Position numbers and translations under genes: made by a program
In this document: one piece after another, positions 45,482 to 59,639 of the stretch
How positions within the stretch are numbered: the stretch's first letter is position 1
Layout of the letters: each line of letters begins with the position of its first letter
Origin: Temnothorax longispinosus
Lineage: Eukaryota > Arthropoda > Insecta > Hymenoptera > Formicidae
Direction: 5' to 3'
Length of the DNA: 64,000 nucleotides
Assembly (NCBI RefSeq): GCF_030848805.1
Contig: NC_092358.1
Coordinates: forward strand, 9,216,433-9,280,432
Notes under the pieces: model-generated
Told to the model about the DNA's origin: nothing
The model's database searches: none
What the model saw: only the letters and a program-made list of their open reading frames with translations

Positions 45482-47459
45482 ATTTTATAGCGAACAATCA
45501 ATTCACTTACAAAATAGCTTGCGCTTGTGATCGGTAATCGTTTTACCGAGAGATTAAATATCAAACTTCGGTCAATTTTCTAGATGAACGAAAATATTTT
45601 TTTTACTTGATTTTTTGTTGTCTTATTACCACAATCTTCTGGGAATTCTTAAATATTTTAAGGGTGAAATAGGTTCACTACTCTAAGTAAGTTGTGACTT
45701 GGGAAGTTAAATGAATCAAGAAATATGGCCTTTAATCGGAGGGTGCTTTTGGTATGGTGTGATAAGTTTATAAATTAGAAGCATCACACGAACGATGCTT
45801 TGCACGTAGGATTTAAATGTTACTTTTGGTACCTGGTTTTCGCACTCTCAGGCTGCCGCTTAGAGTGCGCAGCGGTGTATTTAACGTCCGCTTTAGAGCT
45901 TACGGTGAGTGCACGTTTTTCTACACGCGAGATCTTCCTCGATTCATTGACGCCCGCTGTTATTAGAGAATAGGATAGGTATATAAATATTTTTTCCTGC
46001 CTCTCGAGCGTCAATGGATTATGCGAGTGCGCTCACGTTATATATTATGACTATTTTCGTAGTATAATTTTTCGCAGCTAATTTGGATTCTGGCAAAGTA
46101 CGCTTGTACTATAAAGATTATATTGTTTGTTATATGTATATATATAGCGCGCTGTCGAAAAAAAGTAAACGAACAAATGTACACTATGGTTTTAAAGGGA
46201 ACGCAAGAGAATAAAGGATATTAATATTTTTTATTCGTTTCGATTCATTTGCCTCGTCGTTCTATATTATGCATGATATATTCAATAAATTAATACCTAC
46301 CACGACAATAAATAATATATGCTAGCTACATACAGAACATAACAACACGATGCAACAACAATATGTGTAAAACCTGTTTTTCATCAAATCCAGTATAATA
46401 CGCGATGTTGATGTGTTGTGGCGAACTTACAGTTGTGTATGAACGTGTTTTGACGTAGCCTATTCAATATCCTGCGCTTGTTTGGACGTAACTGTGTAAT
46501 GTATTAACATAACGCGTTATGCTTGAGTGAAATAAAGGCTTTAACCAACATTGTTGCTGTGTTGTTCAACAGTAAGCACGACGCGTAAATACAAATAAGG
46601 TATAAATGGTACATTATTGACGCGAACATCGATTTGGGGCGTGAATTTAAGCAGTACGAATATCGCAACATCTCGATTTACGATGCATAATTAGTACTAA
46701 CAAGTAGCACTCTTGATAAACATCGATTTATGATTACGGCCGGTTCTCACATTTATAATTATGCCGCGATTGCGTTCTTATCACTTGAGATCCTTGAGTG
46801 AGGTCTAGCAGTTACTCGTTTCCCCCACGGTTGTATAATTAGCGCAGAAACACAATGCGACACAGTATGTGCTATATATTTTCGCGGAGGCGGACGAATA
46901 ATGCGTTGTGTAACACGTTACCTTGCAGAAAAGAATTTATTTTCACATAACGTCACGATTGAACTGCGATTCAACGCGCGCGGCGTCGCGTTGTACGTAT
47001 CCCTACGTGCGCCGCGCGGATTGATATTTATGATTACAGATAATGTTGCAAAAAAAAAGGACTAGAACTATTACTTATAACGCACGATTGCAATTCAATT
47101 AAAGATAAATAATCTCCTTCGGGCGAAAGTTCCGCGCGTCGGATCTCGCGGGCTAATTCCGTGCTAACTCGAGTGGGTTTCTCGAGTGGGTTTGCAACGA
47201 AATTGCACGAATATATATTTCATGTCTCTTCATCGAGCGTCATCGAGAAGGCCGCTCTATTTCGCCGTTGCACACAGCGAAGTTAAAATAACTTTTATCA
47301 TCGTCATGAGATCCCGGCTCCTTCATCCACCGGTCTATCGGTTTATCGATTGCTTCAGGTTTACAGCCGATATCACTATCGACCAAACCGCCTGCGTTAA
47401 ATGTATCGTCCTCTTATACGTTCAGAAAGAGATCACTCTCTTTCTTTCTGAGAACTTTT
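45482..47459. other. Convergent intergenic region / two 3' UTRs
   Basis: Lies between the INPP5K stop and the methuselah-like stop. Candidate plus-strand AATAAA signals at 46284 and 46531, and a minus-strand AATAAA at about 46934. No coding exon recognised. Confidence 0.5.
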
Positions 47460-50400
47460 CTAAGAATGATTAAACGATCTCTCTGGAATATCGCCGTTTA
47501 TCACAGGCAGTAGCGCCAGGTCCATGCTCCCGACGTCCAGTTCCGTGGTGTCTATCCCCCGTATTTTCTGTATTCGATGCCAAACGAAGTCCCTGATGGG
47601 CCTTCTCAGGACGAACAGACCGAAGATGAGGACACCTTGAAGCGCGTTTACCAAATCGAACGCCGTCCAGTCGAAGGGATCGCCGCCGACCCACCAGGAG
47701 ATTAATTCCATCATCCAGTTGAGACCCATCAGAAAGAAGAGGACAAGGCAAACGATGAAGGTTCGCTTGAGTCTGCGGAAGAGCCTTTGATCATGCCGAT
47801 CGATATGCTGATTCCTCGCCAGCCGTCTCAGCGCGAGCTCTTGCTGGTAGCGGCTGATCCTGATGGCAGTGATTACGAAGAGGACCGTGTTCGTCAACAA
47901 AAGGAGACCGACCGGCACGTAGAAGTACGGCATGGCTTCTGCGTCGGCTGCAGAAAGAGCGATAATAATTAATACCCGATATTGGCGAAGCAAATTGTTC
48001 AGCAAAGCGGAAAGACGGAAGGCTCGAATTACAACAATTTTTCATTCAATATTATATCTTTAATTTAATTTAACTAAACCAATGGAGTTAAAATAGTACT
48101 GTTTTATGTTGAAATAATAAATTTTGACACACGTGATGGTTAAAAATAACAAAATGTTATTTAACTCAAGGTATTGATTTAAATTTCATCCTTATTTAAC
48201 AGTGAACGAGTTCTGTGTGTAATTGGATCGAGACTCACACTTGAACCAGCAGCTCTCGCTACCGAAAGCGGGCTTGACGTAGGTCATGGGTATTGTAGGA
48301 CTGAGATCCATTGCCATCGAGACGAGAATGAGGACCGCTGGGCAGCCCCAGGCCCATATCGAGTAGTAGAAAAACAGCATTTTAGGCTGGATTCTCCTCT
48401 GCGCGCACTGCTTCACGTGATGGCGTACCAACGACCATGTTTCGATGCATATCACGTTCAGCCAGAAGAAGCAGGCCACGAAGGAGAATTGGATGACGAA
48501 TGCTGAAAACGACACCGACCGCAGTCTCTCAATCAATCTGCCTCTGTCATTCACGTGTGTCGTCATACTTCCTAAAGCGAACCTGCCGCGCTACACGACG
48601 CCGCCGAAATTATACCGCTCGGTAAAATTAAGTGACAGTTCAAAGTCCAACACTCAAATTATAGGCTACCATTTAAAAATTATTAATTACAACTTTTTAT
48701 TATCTTCAAATTTTTGTAACAATCTTCTTGTAATGATTTAAATATTAAATTCGATTAAACGTTCAAGCAGCAGCGTAATTAAAAAAAAAAGAGATTTTTC
48801 TACTAATCAAAAATCATAATTTTCTAAAAATGTATACTATTATATACGTACTTTTATTTAACGGTGTCACACTTACAATATTTTTCTTGTTGATAATTAA
48901 TTATCTTACCTATGCTAACGCAGGCTTGAGGTGCTAATTGCTCGCTTGTCAGTTGCGTAATGGCCAAAGTGGTGAAGGCCAGTGCCAAGCAACCGCAATA
49001 GTGGCAAAGGGCTTTCCCATGGACGTCCCTCAACCTCGGCGTTATCGCGTATGCCGCGATGGTGAGTATCAGAAAAGGAACTGAGATTAGGAGCCCGCAG
49101 GCGTAAATGATGACTCGCGCATCCGTGGTAGGGACGGCGATGTCTGCAAAATCGTTGCGTTCCATTAAAGACTTAAGGACAAGGAGACTTAAAAAAAATT
49201 AAATATCAAGGAATTGTCGATTTTTGTTTGGTGATATGTGGATCTGTTACATAAATGATTTGTTATTATTTTTTTAAGTTGAAATTCCACAGAAGGATTC
49301 AGGAGGATTATCAATGAAGATCAAATGTCTTTATATGGAAAAACAGAGATACAGATAAACAGTTAGGAAAAGTTCGGGAGGTTTTTCTGATCTTACAATT
49401 AGTTCCTTCCGTACAAACCTTGAAAACAAACGAATGCCCTAAGTCCCAGCTCGGGCACGACCTCCATACAGTAATCTTTGCCGGGCATCAGCATAATCGG
49501 TACGTGATCGATTCGCGGCGCGAAGATGGAACCATTCATCAATAAGTAATACTCATCCTCGCTTTCCTCCGGATCTAGCATGTACCTGAAAACCGCTTCG
49601 TCAAATACGTGCGCGTTTGTATGTGCAAACGTCGGATCGTCGGGCTTGAGAAAGGTGCTTGAGAGTCGAGTATTCAAAGTAAATGAAGTTTTAATTTACT
49701 TTGAATACCCGCACCAGGATACACACACCGCGACAGGAGATCTTTCCGAGAAACGCGCGTTTCTGTAATCAATCGCTCATGAGAAACGAGTTTTGCTTGT
49801 GCACGAGGAAATAATTTCTGTCTAATTGCTACGGAAATCGCGATATTATTTTTTACGGAGGAAGAGAACGGAATAAAGCATTATTTATCACAATTCACGA
49901 TTGAATGTCGCTCCTGAATATCATCACTCGAATCGATCCATTGAACCACGTTACAAGAATATAACAAATTTTATTTTGCCAATTATTCAATATAAAAATA
50001 ACGTTATCTACAACGAAACCTGATTAAAAATTATACCTGGTTGTCCGGAAAAGTTGTGCCGATTTTTAAAGAAAAGTAAAAGCAATATTTTTTTATATGT
50101 ACATAGATATCTTTTTATTCAGCTTTTTATTCAGCTACGTACTACCTTTTATTCTGCAATTTCTTGTTATTTTATACATTTGAAGATTTCATCTTGAAAT
50201 CTCTTACACATTTTCTGGCGAGGAATAAAGCCTCTCAAGATTCGGACAACCTGACGTTTTTATAAATCCGTCTGGATTCACGCGTTGTATCTTCATTGTT
50301 TATGCAAGCATAATTCACACGCTGTTACGTTTTATCCGTTCGTACTCTATCTATGTGTGAGTACCCTTTATCAATAATTCATGAACAATAACGCGGCGAT

Positions 50401-52160
50401 GTCACTGTCATCTATCGCTGTTTTACACATCCGCTGCGATTAAACGTCCCTTTATGATTTCATCTCCGCCGATTATCACGAAACGATATAATTTTTTTTT
50501 CATTGGAAAAGGAAAAAATTATTGACGATACGTTATCTGCCGGCAATATAAGGAGGCGGCAATAAGTGCGCGCGCGTGGAATCCAAACTTGTAAATTATA
50601 CTTTCAATAGATACACAATTGCTTGTTCGATATATCATAAGTACTCGAGAAATGTAATATCGAGAGTGCAGTTATCAGTTCATAATATCAATTATACTTT
50701 TTTCAAAGAAAGTGTTATAAATAAGTTCATCTTACAATTTTCAAGATATAGATACTTAACTTGCGATTACGTAAGGCCTTAGTAGGTTTATATTTCGCGC
50801 GATTGGTTCTTGATTGGATTTTCCAAATTTTACAATCGATACAATTGATTGCAATTGATAAATTGATATTTGAGTCGACTAGTATTTAAGTCGATGGGCC
50901 ACAACGCGAAAACGGAGTCTTATCGTAAAATGTGACCAATCACGGCATTCCGATCTATTGATAAAGATATCGACAGTACGAGGTCTACGCATTTTATATA
51001 TTATGTAACGGACGACCTTCGGTAAGATGGTTTGTAACATGGCTCTCTCGACAGATTCGATCATTCAAATCTTCACAGATCCTCCTCGTATTCCACATTA
51101 TACGTACTTTAGACTGCAGGGATTTCCCACGATAGCGACGAATGTCTTATATTCGTCGCCGGGCACCAGCGCGCCGGTGCGATTAAAGTTGCTGAAGAAA
51201 GGTGAAAAATACACCGTGTCGTTCGAGGAGGCGCAAACGGTATTCTTGTTCCTATCTTTTGCAAGGACCTCGCTTATGGGGCAACATTTCCCCGCCAATG
51301 GCAGACTCTTGTGTTCCTCCGGCACTACGGTCTCATTTTGCTGAAAGTTAGGTGGACAAGTTAGGAACATATTGAAAGTATTTTGCGATTGCCGATGTTG
51401 TTGCAACGACGCTGTCGTTGTCTCGACGTTCCAAAATTCGGAGAAAATGCAAGCATTCGAGACGCGTCGCAAGCGTAAATAAGAGGATGATGACGTAAAT
51501 GATGACAGAAAACGTTAGCGTTGTTGGCCTTATGAACTTGTCATTATGGAAATTGACTTGACATTATTTGAAGACAAAGGGCAGATTTGAAGTCAAAAGG
51601 CAAAAAAAATTTGAATTTTTATTCGCAACTTCGGAACTTCTATGAAACAGTCTATATATATGTATAAATGAACATAGATCATTGAGTAAACAACAGTACC
51701 TAATATAGCAGTCTGTAAATTGATAAACTGATCGCAGGTTTTCGAAGAATTTGTACTGTTTATATTAATTTGCATACAGGAGTTGCCGATATGCATCGAG
51801 ACGCGTTTCGAATGAATATCTTCTTTTAGAAACTACACTTTGTTTTTCTCAGCTTCTCAATTTCCTATGCAATCTCGTAAAGATATCTGCGTAAAGCTTT
51901 TACAACCGAAGTTATCTGGACAATATCAAGAAATTGGTATCAATAGTGACTCGATCTAAATATAATTCAGTGAGAGAGAGAGAGAGATGCGAAATACGCG
52001 AAGCTCAGATAAATAAATATAAAACCTAAACTTGGTATGTCATAAATGTCGAAGGTACACTTACCAATGGAATAGGATATATGGTGGGTACCACGTCACT
52101 CGTGCATGCAATTGGCGTCAATAAAGACACGAAAAAGACGCAAACGTGAATGAGTCGCAT
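47460..52160 (-). CDS. mthl: Methuselah-like GPCR (class B related), complete, 493 aa
   Basis: Seven-transmembrane receptor of the insect Methuselah group, in fly linked to ageing and stress responses; ligand unknown here. Exons (minus): 52160-52065, 51340-51108, 49585-49419, 49143-48910, 48502-48239, 47947-47460. Phases join throughout; 1482 nt = 493 residues. The start MRLIHVCVFFVSLLTPIACT is a clear signal peptide with cleavage near ACT/SD. The ectodomain has Cys pairs (AGKCCPISEV, NTVCASSNDTVYF, GNPCSLK, KDYCMEVVPELGLRAFVCFQ) and NxT/S glycosylation sites (NRT, NDT, NGS). TM1 VIIYACGLLISVPFLIL, TM2 CHYCGCLALAFTTLAI, TM3 SFVACFFWLNVICIETW, TM4 YYSIWAWGCPAVLILVSMAM, TM5 YVPVGLLLLTNTVLFVITAI, TM6 VCLVLFFLMGLNWMMEL, TM7 VNALQGVLIFGLFVL. 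For exon 5, the phase selects the GTGAGT donor at 48238, not the GTGTGAG two bases earlier. Likely functional; the subclass within Mth-like 1-14 is not assigned. Confidence 0.93.
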
Positions 52161-55100
52161 CCTGAATGAGTTTGCACCTTATCAAAGTCTATCGAGTCAA
52201 TGTTGAGCGTCGAGCTCGAGATTTATACTGCGTCTATCTCTGAATTAATGCGCGTCAAAGCACTTCGCATTGAGCATAATCGAACTTTGAATTTTTCAAT
52301 TATCGTATTTTGCGAACGGAAATGATGATTCGGCCTTGCTCCGGATGTACCAGCGCTACGATTACGCCATGCGACACTTGTATCGGCGACATTTAGGCGA
52401 GACAGGCGCTTTCGCTTCTCTTTCGTCACAGCTCGATATCACATTAGATCTTGCACATTTATCTTGTCACACCCTGGTTACACTCGCCGATAAGTCTTCC
52501 GTGCAATGCCGGCGTTATTTGCTTGATCGATGCCGGTTTTAATTGAAGATTTCAGTCACCTTTCTCTCTTTATCTCTCCCTTTCTCTCTCTTCCCCTCTT
52601 GTATCTGCCGGCTTTAGTTGAGTCTTCAGTTAGTTAGTCAGACGGATAAATCCGAAGCTCTCAATAATTATGGAATCGAGACTAGCGATGCGTTATCGGT
52701 TGATTCTCCAACGATCACCCATACATTTCGTTATCTCGCACTCTCACCGACGACGCACCGACCTTTTTCAGCGATTTCTTCGCACGAGTGCACGTGCCAT
52801 CAATCACACTCGATGTCGGTGTGAGCATTAAGTCATCCGGAAATTCCTGCCGGGTCCTGCGATCCGAAACATCTACGGCGATGAAGATTTTATCGTACAG
52901 TTAGGACGTCGGTTAGATTTCGTCGATGAGGTAACATCGCCCGGCGCGAGGCTTAAGATATCGAGACTTTTAAAGCTATTACAGCTATACGCAGCTATTT
53001 CGGAGTCCGAACCGGATTAAGCAATTTAATTAAAGCAATCTCGTTGGCGCGACGGAGACGTCACTTTCGAGAATTAAGAGGAGTGTCGTATCGGAGAAGA
53101 TAGGCAACCGATGACGAATGGTCATTGACCTGCAACTCCCGCTATACTTCGTCATTCAAGAACGAACTTTATTGTATAGTCCTGCGGTGATTTCCGCTCA
53201 TTAACTCAGTCTATATTATTTCCTCTCCTATTCCAAGACCGACCTTCGAAATTGATCGTCTCCGCGCGCGCACCGAGAAGGCGAACTTACGCGAGACTGT
53301 CGGAAATTCGTAGATCCTCGTTGTCGCCGCGGCACCCACGCGTGCGAGATCGATTCTTTCTCTCTCTCGTGAATTATCGAACACCGTGTACAGCGGTTGA
53401 TTGATTATTAAGGACCCACGAACGCACAGGCACACACATACACACACGTGCTCAATCGCCCGATCTTCACCGAGTCGTCGTTTTTCTCAGTCGAAACAAC
53501 GTGATTATCCACATTAAGCCTTGATATTATATCGAAACTTCCGCGAGATCGTTCACTTATCCAACTGATTTCCTTGCGTTACTCGTGAGCATCTTCCGCG
53601 AAATTACTTTTAATTTTTACTTTAAGCGGTGGGAGATCCTTTCGACGATCGGAGATCGACAGCGTGCCTGGCGATCGGCAAGATCCACGCGGCACGCAGC
53701 TTTAACGATCGACGTCCGAGAACTGACTGGCCGGACACCTCGATCCGCTGGTGCCTTTATCGAAGAAGAGAGCGCGAGAGAGAGGAAAGAACATGATGCA
53801 CGCACTCCGACGAACGTGCCGATGGCTAAGCTCGTATATACGTACGTTCGAACGTGATGTATACCAAAAGTATTTCACGGAGGGGGCGTTATCGATCCCC
53901 GGGGACAGATATTTGTTCGATCTGGTCGATTCGCTAAATAATCGCGTAACCCGCCGTTCTCGGAAAGACCCATCCCTTATTACGGTGACATCACAAATTC
54001 CCCAATTAACTTAAGCCGCAATTTACTTCCCGAGCAATGCGGTAATTTGTTAGCATGTAATTTATTGATTACAGAATTGTGTTAATTTTTGACACAAAAG
54101 ATAGATTAAAAACTTCTTCTCTGAGAAATAGATTAGATCAGGGACAGCGAAGTATAGTTAGAAAATGCACTGTAAGCAATTCTGTTGGTTGAATCAATCG
54201 GTCCGATTAGGTCAATCGGAGTTTAATCGAAGTCATCTCCCTAGGGAAGCTTTACTAATTTTATCTCCCACTGCTATTGCGCAGCGCTCATAAATAATTT
54301 GCCGTATGTCGTAAGATATGCCCGCCGTAAATCGTAAACTAATCTACTTACGCTATAATTACGTAGATTCTCATGGCATACAAAATATAAATACGTCAAT
54401 GTTTGCAGAAAGTGTCACGTGTGACTTACATGAGTCATACACGTGCGTCGGCGCATTCATTAAAAGCTTTTTCAATGAAAAATAACGAGGTACGTCCGAA
54501 GGGACGTCTCATTAACATTCGACAAAATTATTCGGTCTTCGCCGAATCGATACCGGCCTCCTCTCGAAAAAAATCTAGCCTTATCAATTCGAACATCTGA
54601 CGCAACGTACACATATTTTTTTAGATAACCCGAGCACTCAAGCATTATAACAACGTTATTGCATTACACGATTACACCATTACCGTGATTATAAGAACAA
54701 TGTAAATACGCAGCCAAAAAGTTTTAGAAATTTTTATGCGTTTCCAGAGCGAGATGTGCAACCGTTTCACTCTATCTAAGAAGACAAAGTGTTCTTTGCG
54801 CGAGCTCTATTTTTAGTCCGCTTTTGATAAGAAGGAAATAAACTACAAGTTATCCAGTAGATACCCAGTCTATCTTATTAGGAAACCACGTCGACGAAAT
54901 TTCTTGAAAGCGACGTAATCGGCCGGCGCATCGCCACGTCATTTGCCGGTTCAAGCCTCCAGTGAACTTATTAATATTTCAACGATCGCGAGAAATCCTA
55001 TTGGCGCTTCTTCGAAGATTCTACTCGATCGATCAGGCCTTTTCCCTCCTCGGGGTGTGTCTATTTCGCATGGTCTGCAGGCTTTTATGTACAAGACGCA

Positions 55101-55289
55101 GCGGGGTGCAACAAACGGAGCGCAAACGAAGGCTGGGCTGCGTGGGCCTCGCAAGGTAGGATTGCGGCAAAGCATAAAATTTAGACCGTGTCTCTATTTC
55201 GGTCGGTGGGATGCAAACGTTAAAACAACTCACACATCTAACGTTCCGATTCATTCTTCAAAGAGTCATTACACTGATCGACGTGTGAG
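52161..55289. other. Upstream/intergenic DNA, no gene recognised
   Basis: Moderate GC with scattered 60-160-residue frames on both strands (for example 54943..55422), none with splice logic or family resemblance. CT-rich tract at about 52560-52600; GA-rich patch at about 53350. Confidence 0.5.
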
Positions 55290-55780
55290 ACGCGGATTGG
55301 GTTTCTTGAGTCGTTTCCCGTATAGATTTTTGGCCGCTGAATCAGAATCTGTCAGTAAAACTTTTCTATCACATTTGGTTTTTGAAAAAATTGAGGTCAA
55401 ATGTGCAAAAAGGTGTTTTTAGCCATTTTTGACAAAGTATAGATGATGAATCCAATATGTCAAAAAATTAAAAGAAAAAATTAAAATTTAGGTTAGACAA
55501 TATACTTTAAGCTAAGCAAACCCATAATTAATCCGCAATCATCTATCGCGAGCTACAATTAACGTTCTTTTGTGATGGGGCGCTTACGCCTCACCAGCCG
55601 TTGGCTGAGGGCCTGAGGGAAATCAGACATGAATTCAAAGTACACTACACTCACAATTTTCATCCAATTCAAGTTTGTTTTTTAAATTTAAGAGTGATAG
55701 AAAAGTTTTAATGACAGATTCGGATTCAGCGGCCAAAAATCTACAGGAAACGACTCGAGAAATCCAATCCGCAGCTGACA
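55290..55780. mobile_element. Inverted-repeat element with about 90-bp ends
   Basis: GCGGATTGGGTTTCTTGAGT...TTTTGGCCGCTGAATCAGAA at the left is mirrored by TCGGATTCAGCGGCCAAAAA...TCGAGAAATCCAATCCGC at the right. The interior is not coding. Confidence 0.75.
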
Positions 55781-56990
55781 CGTCGACCAGTGTTATTATT
55801 GCGATATTATTATAAACGTTGTTTAGACTCGACGGTCTGGAATTAATTTTTCGTTTCTTTCATTGCGTCGAACTGACAGGAAAAGATAAAGAGGCAAGTT
55901 CTGTTAGCTTCAGAACTCCCGGATAAAAATAACAAATATCTAAAAATTGCTTGGGTTGCGTGAAAACCCAGTTGAGAGAGCAGTTTTTCTGTTAATAGAG
56001 GAAAAAATAAGATCGACGTTTACATAGATTGTTATCTAGATGCAATTTGATGCTATTAATAGTGCATAAATATGTAGATTCGAACTGCGTGATTCGCGTC
56101 ATCGTCTCTCTTTCTCTGTTTCTGACAGAGATCATTGCAAGCTTTGGATTCAAAGCTTGCAAGACTCTTTTAAAATTTAAAGCAAGAGTTATTTACACGA
56201 TCCAAATTTGGACGAGCGGATTCATCGTTCGGAAGTGAATTCGACTTTCGCGTGTGGGTGACTTCTTTATTTTACTTTAGCCGGCCCGGGCTTTTTTACT
56301 AAACCCGGGTTACCGTACCAAAAATCAAATATAGAGACATGCCGTGACGTCGTACAGATTGTAATTTTGAATTTGACAATCGTATCGGTTTTACGTTTAG
56401 AATGTGATTTCGGGAAGTTTTACTATCACGTACCGATGATATGTCGTTATGACGATTGATAAAGTCACGGGCCTCGGGACTAGGCTATAAATATACGCTT
56501 GACGCAGAATGCGCAACCTCTTCCTACACTCGGCGGCGGAAGAGAAGAGGTAAGCGTACGCGCGTCTGGCGAAATGAAAGATGAAAGAGCGAGAAACCGA
56601 TGACGCGAAGAGAGAGAGAAGCGCGTAGGTGCGTAACTAAGAAATCCACGTTGTGACGTCCAGAACATCCTACATATGATGGAAGTTCCGAGTCGGCGTT
56701 TTACGTAGGAAGAAGGAACGACGCTATCAGTCCCATTAAAATTCCCACAAAGCGAGTCTCTATACCTATAGCAAGAAAATGACGGTGTTCGATTTGAGTT
56801 TGACGTAGATGATTGCAATTTAATTATTTCCTTTGGAATTTTCACGCTAAGGTACATAAATCTCATATCGATAAATAAAGATAATGAAATAAGATTTCAT
56901 TGAAAAAGACATCGGCTATTTTGGATCGAGATTCTAGAAGAGGACCGCCCTTTACAGTGCAAATAAAAATTTGATGATAGACAGGAAAAA
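55781..56990. other. No gene seen
   Basis: Includes short GA/CT stretches, a CCCGGGCTTTTTTACTAAAC/CCCGGG dyad at about 56285 and the pair TTGCAAGCTTTGGATTCAAA/GCTTGCAAG at about 56133. The antisense 128-residue frame at 56480-56866 has no family features. Confidence 0.4.
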
Positions 56991-56991
56991 A

Positions 56992-57365
56992 GAATATTCT
57001 TGATTTGAAAATATCTTCAGTTTCAACATGGAAATCTTAAAATAAAATTATATTACGTTAAACGAAGAAAACTTGCTTGAATAAAGTCATTACATAGTTT
57101 AACCAAGAAAAAAAATGTTGAAATAAAGAGTTGAAATTCTTATAAGAAGATATAGATTGTTTCGTATATGAACAAGATCACTATAATCTTCTCATAAGAA
57201 TTTCAACTTTTTATTTCAACATTGTTTTCTTGGTTACATGGTTTTCTTGAACTATACATTATATAATAACTTCATTCAAGCAAGTTTCCTTCGTTTAACG
57301 CAATAACTCTTTTCAAGATTTCCACGTTAAAACTAAAAATATTTTCAAATCAAGAATATTTTTGT
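56992..57365. repeat. Foldback repeat with about 180-bp arms
   Basis: Arms meet at about 57178: GAATATTCTTGATTTGAAAA (left) vs TTTTCAAATCAAGAATATTT (right), TTGAAATAAAGAGTTGAAAT vs ATTTCAACTTTTTATTTCAA. Identity is lower than in the 21-26 kb palindromes. Confidence 0.75.
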
Positions 57366-57449
57366 CTTCTATGTAGAATTGATTTGAAGAATTGAATTGA
57401 AATAATTTAACTCTTCTTTCTTTAGAGTTTTATTTTTCCGCTCAGAAGT

Positions 57450-59030
57450 AAAGAGGAAGCAAAATAAAGACTAGGAAGATTTATGTTAATGTAGTCAAAG
57501 CGGATGAAGTTAATATTCACGTGGAGAGCTCAATGCCGCTCTCTGTCTGATATCCGCTTCGAGCTCGTCTCGCGAACTATACTGCTCTCTGTTAAAGTGT
57601 TCCGCAGACTCCGAAGTTCACAAACAGTCGGTAACACAGCGTAATTACGTGGTAGACAATGAGTTTCTTATTAAAAATTTTTATCTCAAAAACCGCAATC
57701 GTGAACGACGACGAACTGTCGCGGTAGCTTCTCGTTCGAGGGAAAGGCGCTTATTCCCAAATGCCGAAAATTTCGGGAAAAATGTTCAAATACCCGGTCA
57801 GAGGCACTCGTTAAACAGCAATGCCGTAAAATATTAAACTTTCAATAAAGACGCTCGAATATGTAAAACCGTCCCGGAGTTATACGTTACGTCGCGTAAA
57901 AGTACGTCGCGGTCGCCTAAGTTTTTATTGCAAGGTCCGCGGAAGTTACACATACACGCATATATACATACATGCGTACACACGCAGAGAGGGTCTCTCT
58001 AGTTCCTCGGCGACTGAAATTTTTCTCTCGGACGAAACTTCGAGACATAAAACTTCTCCGTGCCTTTTCCTTCATATATGCACTCCGCATGAATTATTAA
58101 AGCGCAGAGTCAGCAGGTTGCCCGCATTTGTATATTTGTGCATAAGTATATGCTTCGCGTGGTTTACATCACCAATACCTTTCTTCTCTCTCTATTTCGC
58201 TTCGCGCCGTCTCACTCGTGTCTTTATCGGGTTCGGTTTTTGTCCGTAAATCAACCCGCGCCGTCGTGGCCGACGCGTTCTTTAATCCTATCGGGAACTG
58301 CACACGGTGCGTAAATAATTAACTAAATAATTCGATTCGTCGAAGTCATTTGCATGCGTAATAAAAATTACGCGTCAGCGACATAAAAACTATAAACGCA
58401 TTTCCGCGAACGTTTATCCCTGGCATCTCCTCTCGTTTCGTAAAGATCAATTTCTGAAGTTAATAATAATAACAACGGTAATTTAATACTCATTTACAAT
58501 CGATACACGATAAAGACTAGTTTAGAGAAACGAGCTCTCTTTTTTTTCCTCTCGGTAAAGGACTCGACGCGGGAACTTCTTCGTTTTATCTCGGAATATT
58601 CGTTCGTGCGATCGCGGGAATACAATCGCAAGGTTTCGAGAACCGGATTCAAGGCAACGCCGGGCTTCTTCTCGAAGCTGAAGGGCCGAAACGCGACGTC
58701 ACGCGCAAAATTGTCGCGAGTCTCGCGTGCATCCACGGTCAGTGACGTCGTCGGTTCCTCTGCCATGCCCGTGCACGCATCGTGCGCGCTTCGCGGTGAC
58801 CATACATTGACATGGTCCACCCGACCTTGGCGAACGTACCTACTTTGTTTGTTTCGTCTTTGCCTTAAACACGCAAATAAACTGGGCAACAGGCGTTATC
58901 AGGTCCCGGGACGCAGTAAGCTCTCTCGGGTTACGATATAGCAGAAATTATATAAAAATGCGCAGTACAAGAGTAGATGATTGATTTGGACAGCAAAAGT
59001 CATCTTAAATTAGAGTAAAGGCCTTGGCAT
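57450..59030. other. Intergenic DNA, no gene recognised
   Basis: Mixed composition with CpG. The overlapping frames at 58494..58941 on both strands lack family motifs and splice context. Confidence 0.45.
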
Positions 59031-59335
59031 ATGGAAAAACTGAAGCGGTAAGTAAATTGACCAATCATAAGTCAAATACACAAAAAAAAAAGAAGTGTTA
59101 AATCGAGACTTGTATATAAGCAAGAATCTATAATCTTGAGTTGGTATATAAATTGCGCTAAATTATATAATCAAGAAAAAAAGTTGAAATTCTTATAAGA
59201 AGACTATAGATTCTTGCTTATATACAAGTAAACAAGTCTTGATATAACACTTCTTTTTTTTCTGTGTATTCTCGAAAACTTAATATATATAGCTATTTGT
59301 TAATTTGCTTACCTACTGCTTAAGTTTTTCTATAT
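59031..59335. repeat. Foldback repeat related in core to the 57 kb one
   Basis: AAAAACTGAAGCGGTAAGTA...AGAAGTGTTAAATCGAGACT...GCAAGAATCTATAAT is mirrored by ATAGATTCTTGCTTATATAC...GTCTTGATATAACACTTCTT...TTACCTACTGCTTAAGTTTT. The core GTTGAAATTCTTATAAGAAG is shared with 57128..57155. Confidence 0.75.
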
Positions 59336-59639
59336 GCCATATTGTGCCAAGTTTTCTATATGCCCCTAATAACTCTTACTCGCGAAAAGATCATTAATTG
59401 ATCAGATTTATCTTCTACGACTGTTAAACCTTCTTTCTCGTGTACGAATCGTCTTTCTCGAAAAATTTAGCAATTCTTTTTCGATAGAAACTGTCCAGCA
59501 ATTAAATAAATAGGATACAATCTAAACATCCTGAATAGCTTCCTTCGTTCTGTCACGAGATTGCATCTCTTAAAATCCCTTCATGCGAGATAATGCAATT
59601 AATGTTCAGTTCGCGTGCGTCGATCGCAGGTACGGAAAT

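Noticed and set aside
54943..55422. 159-residue frame as a gene
   Set aside because: No recognisable domain, its end runs into the 55290 inverted-repeat element, and overlapping frames exist on the other strand.
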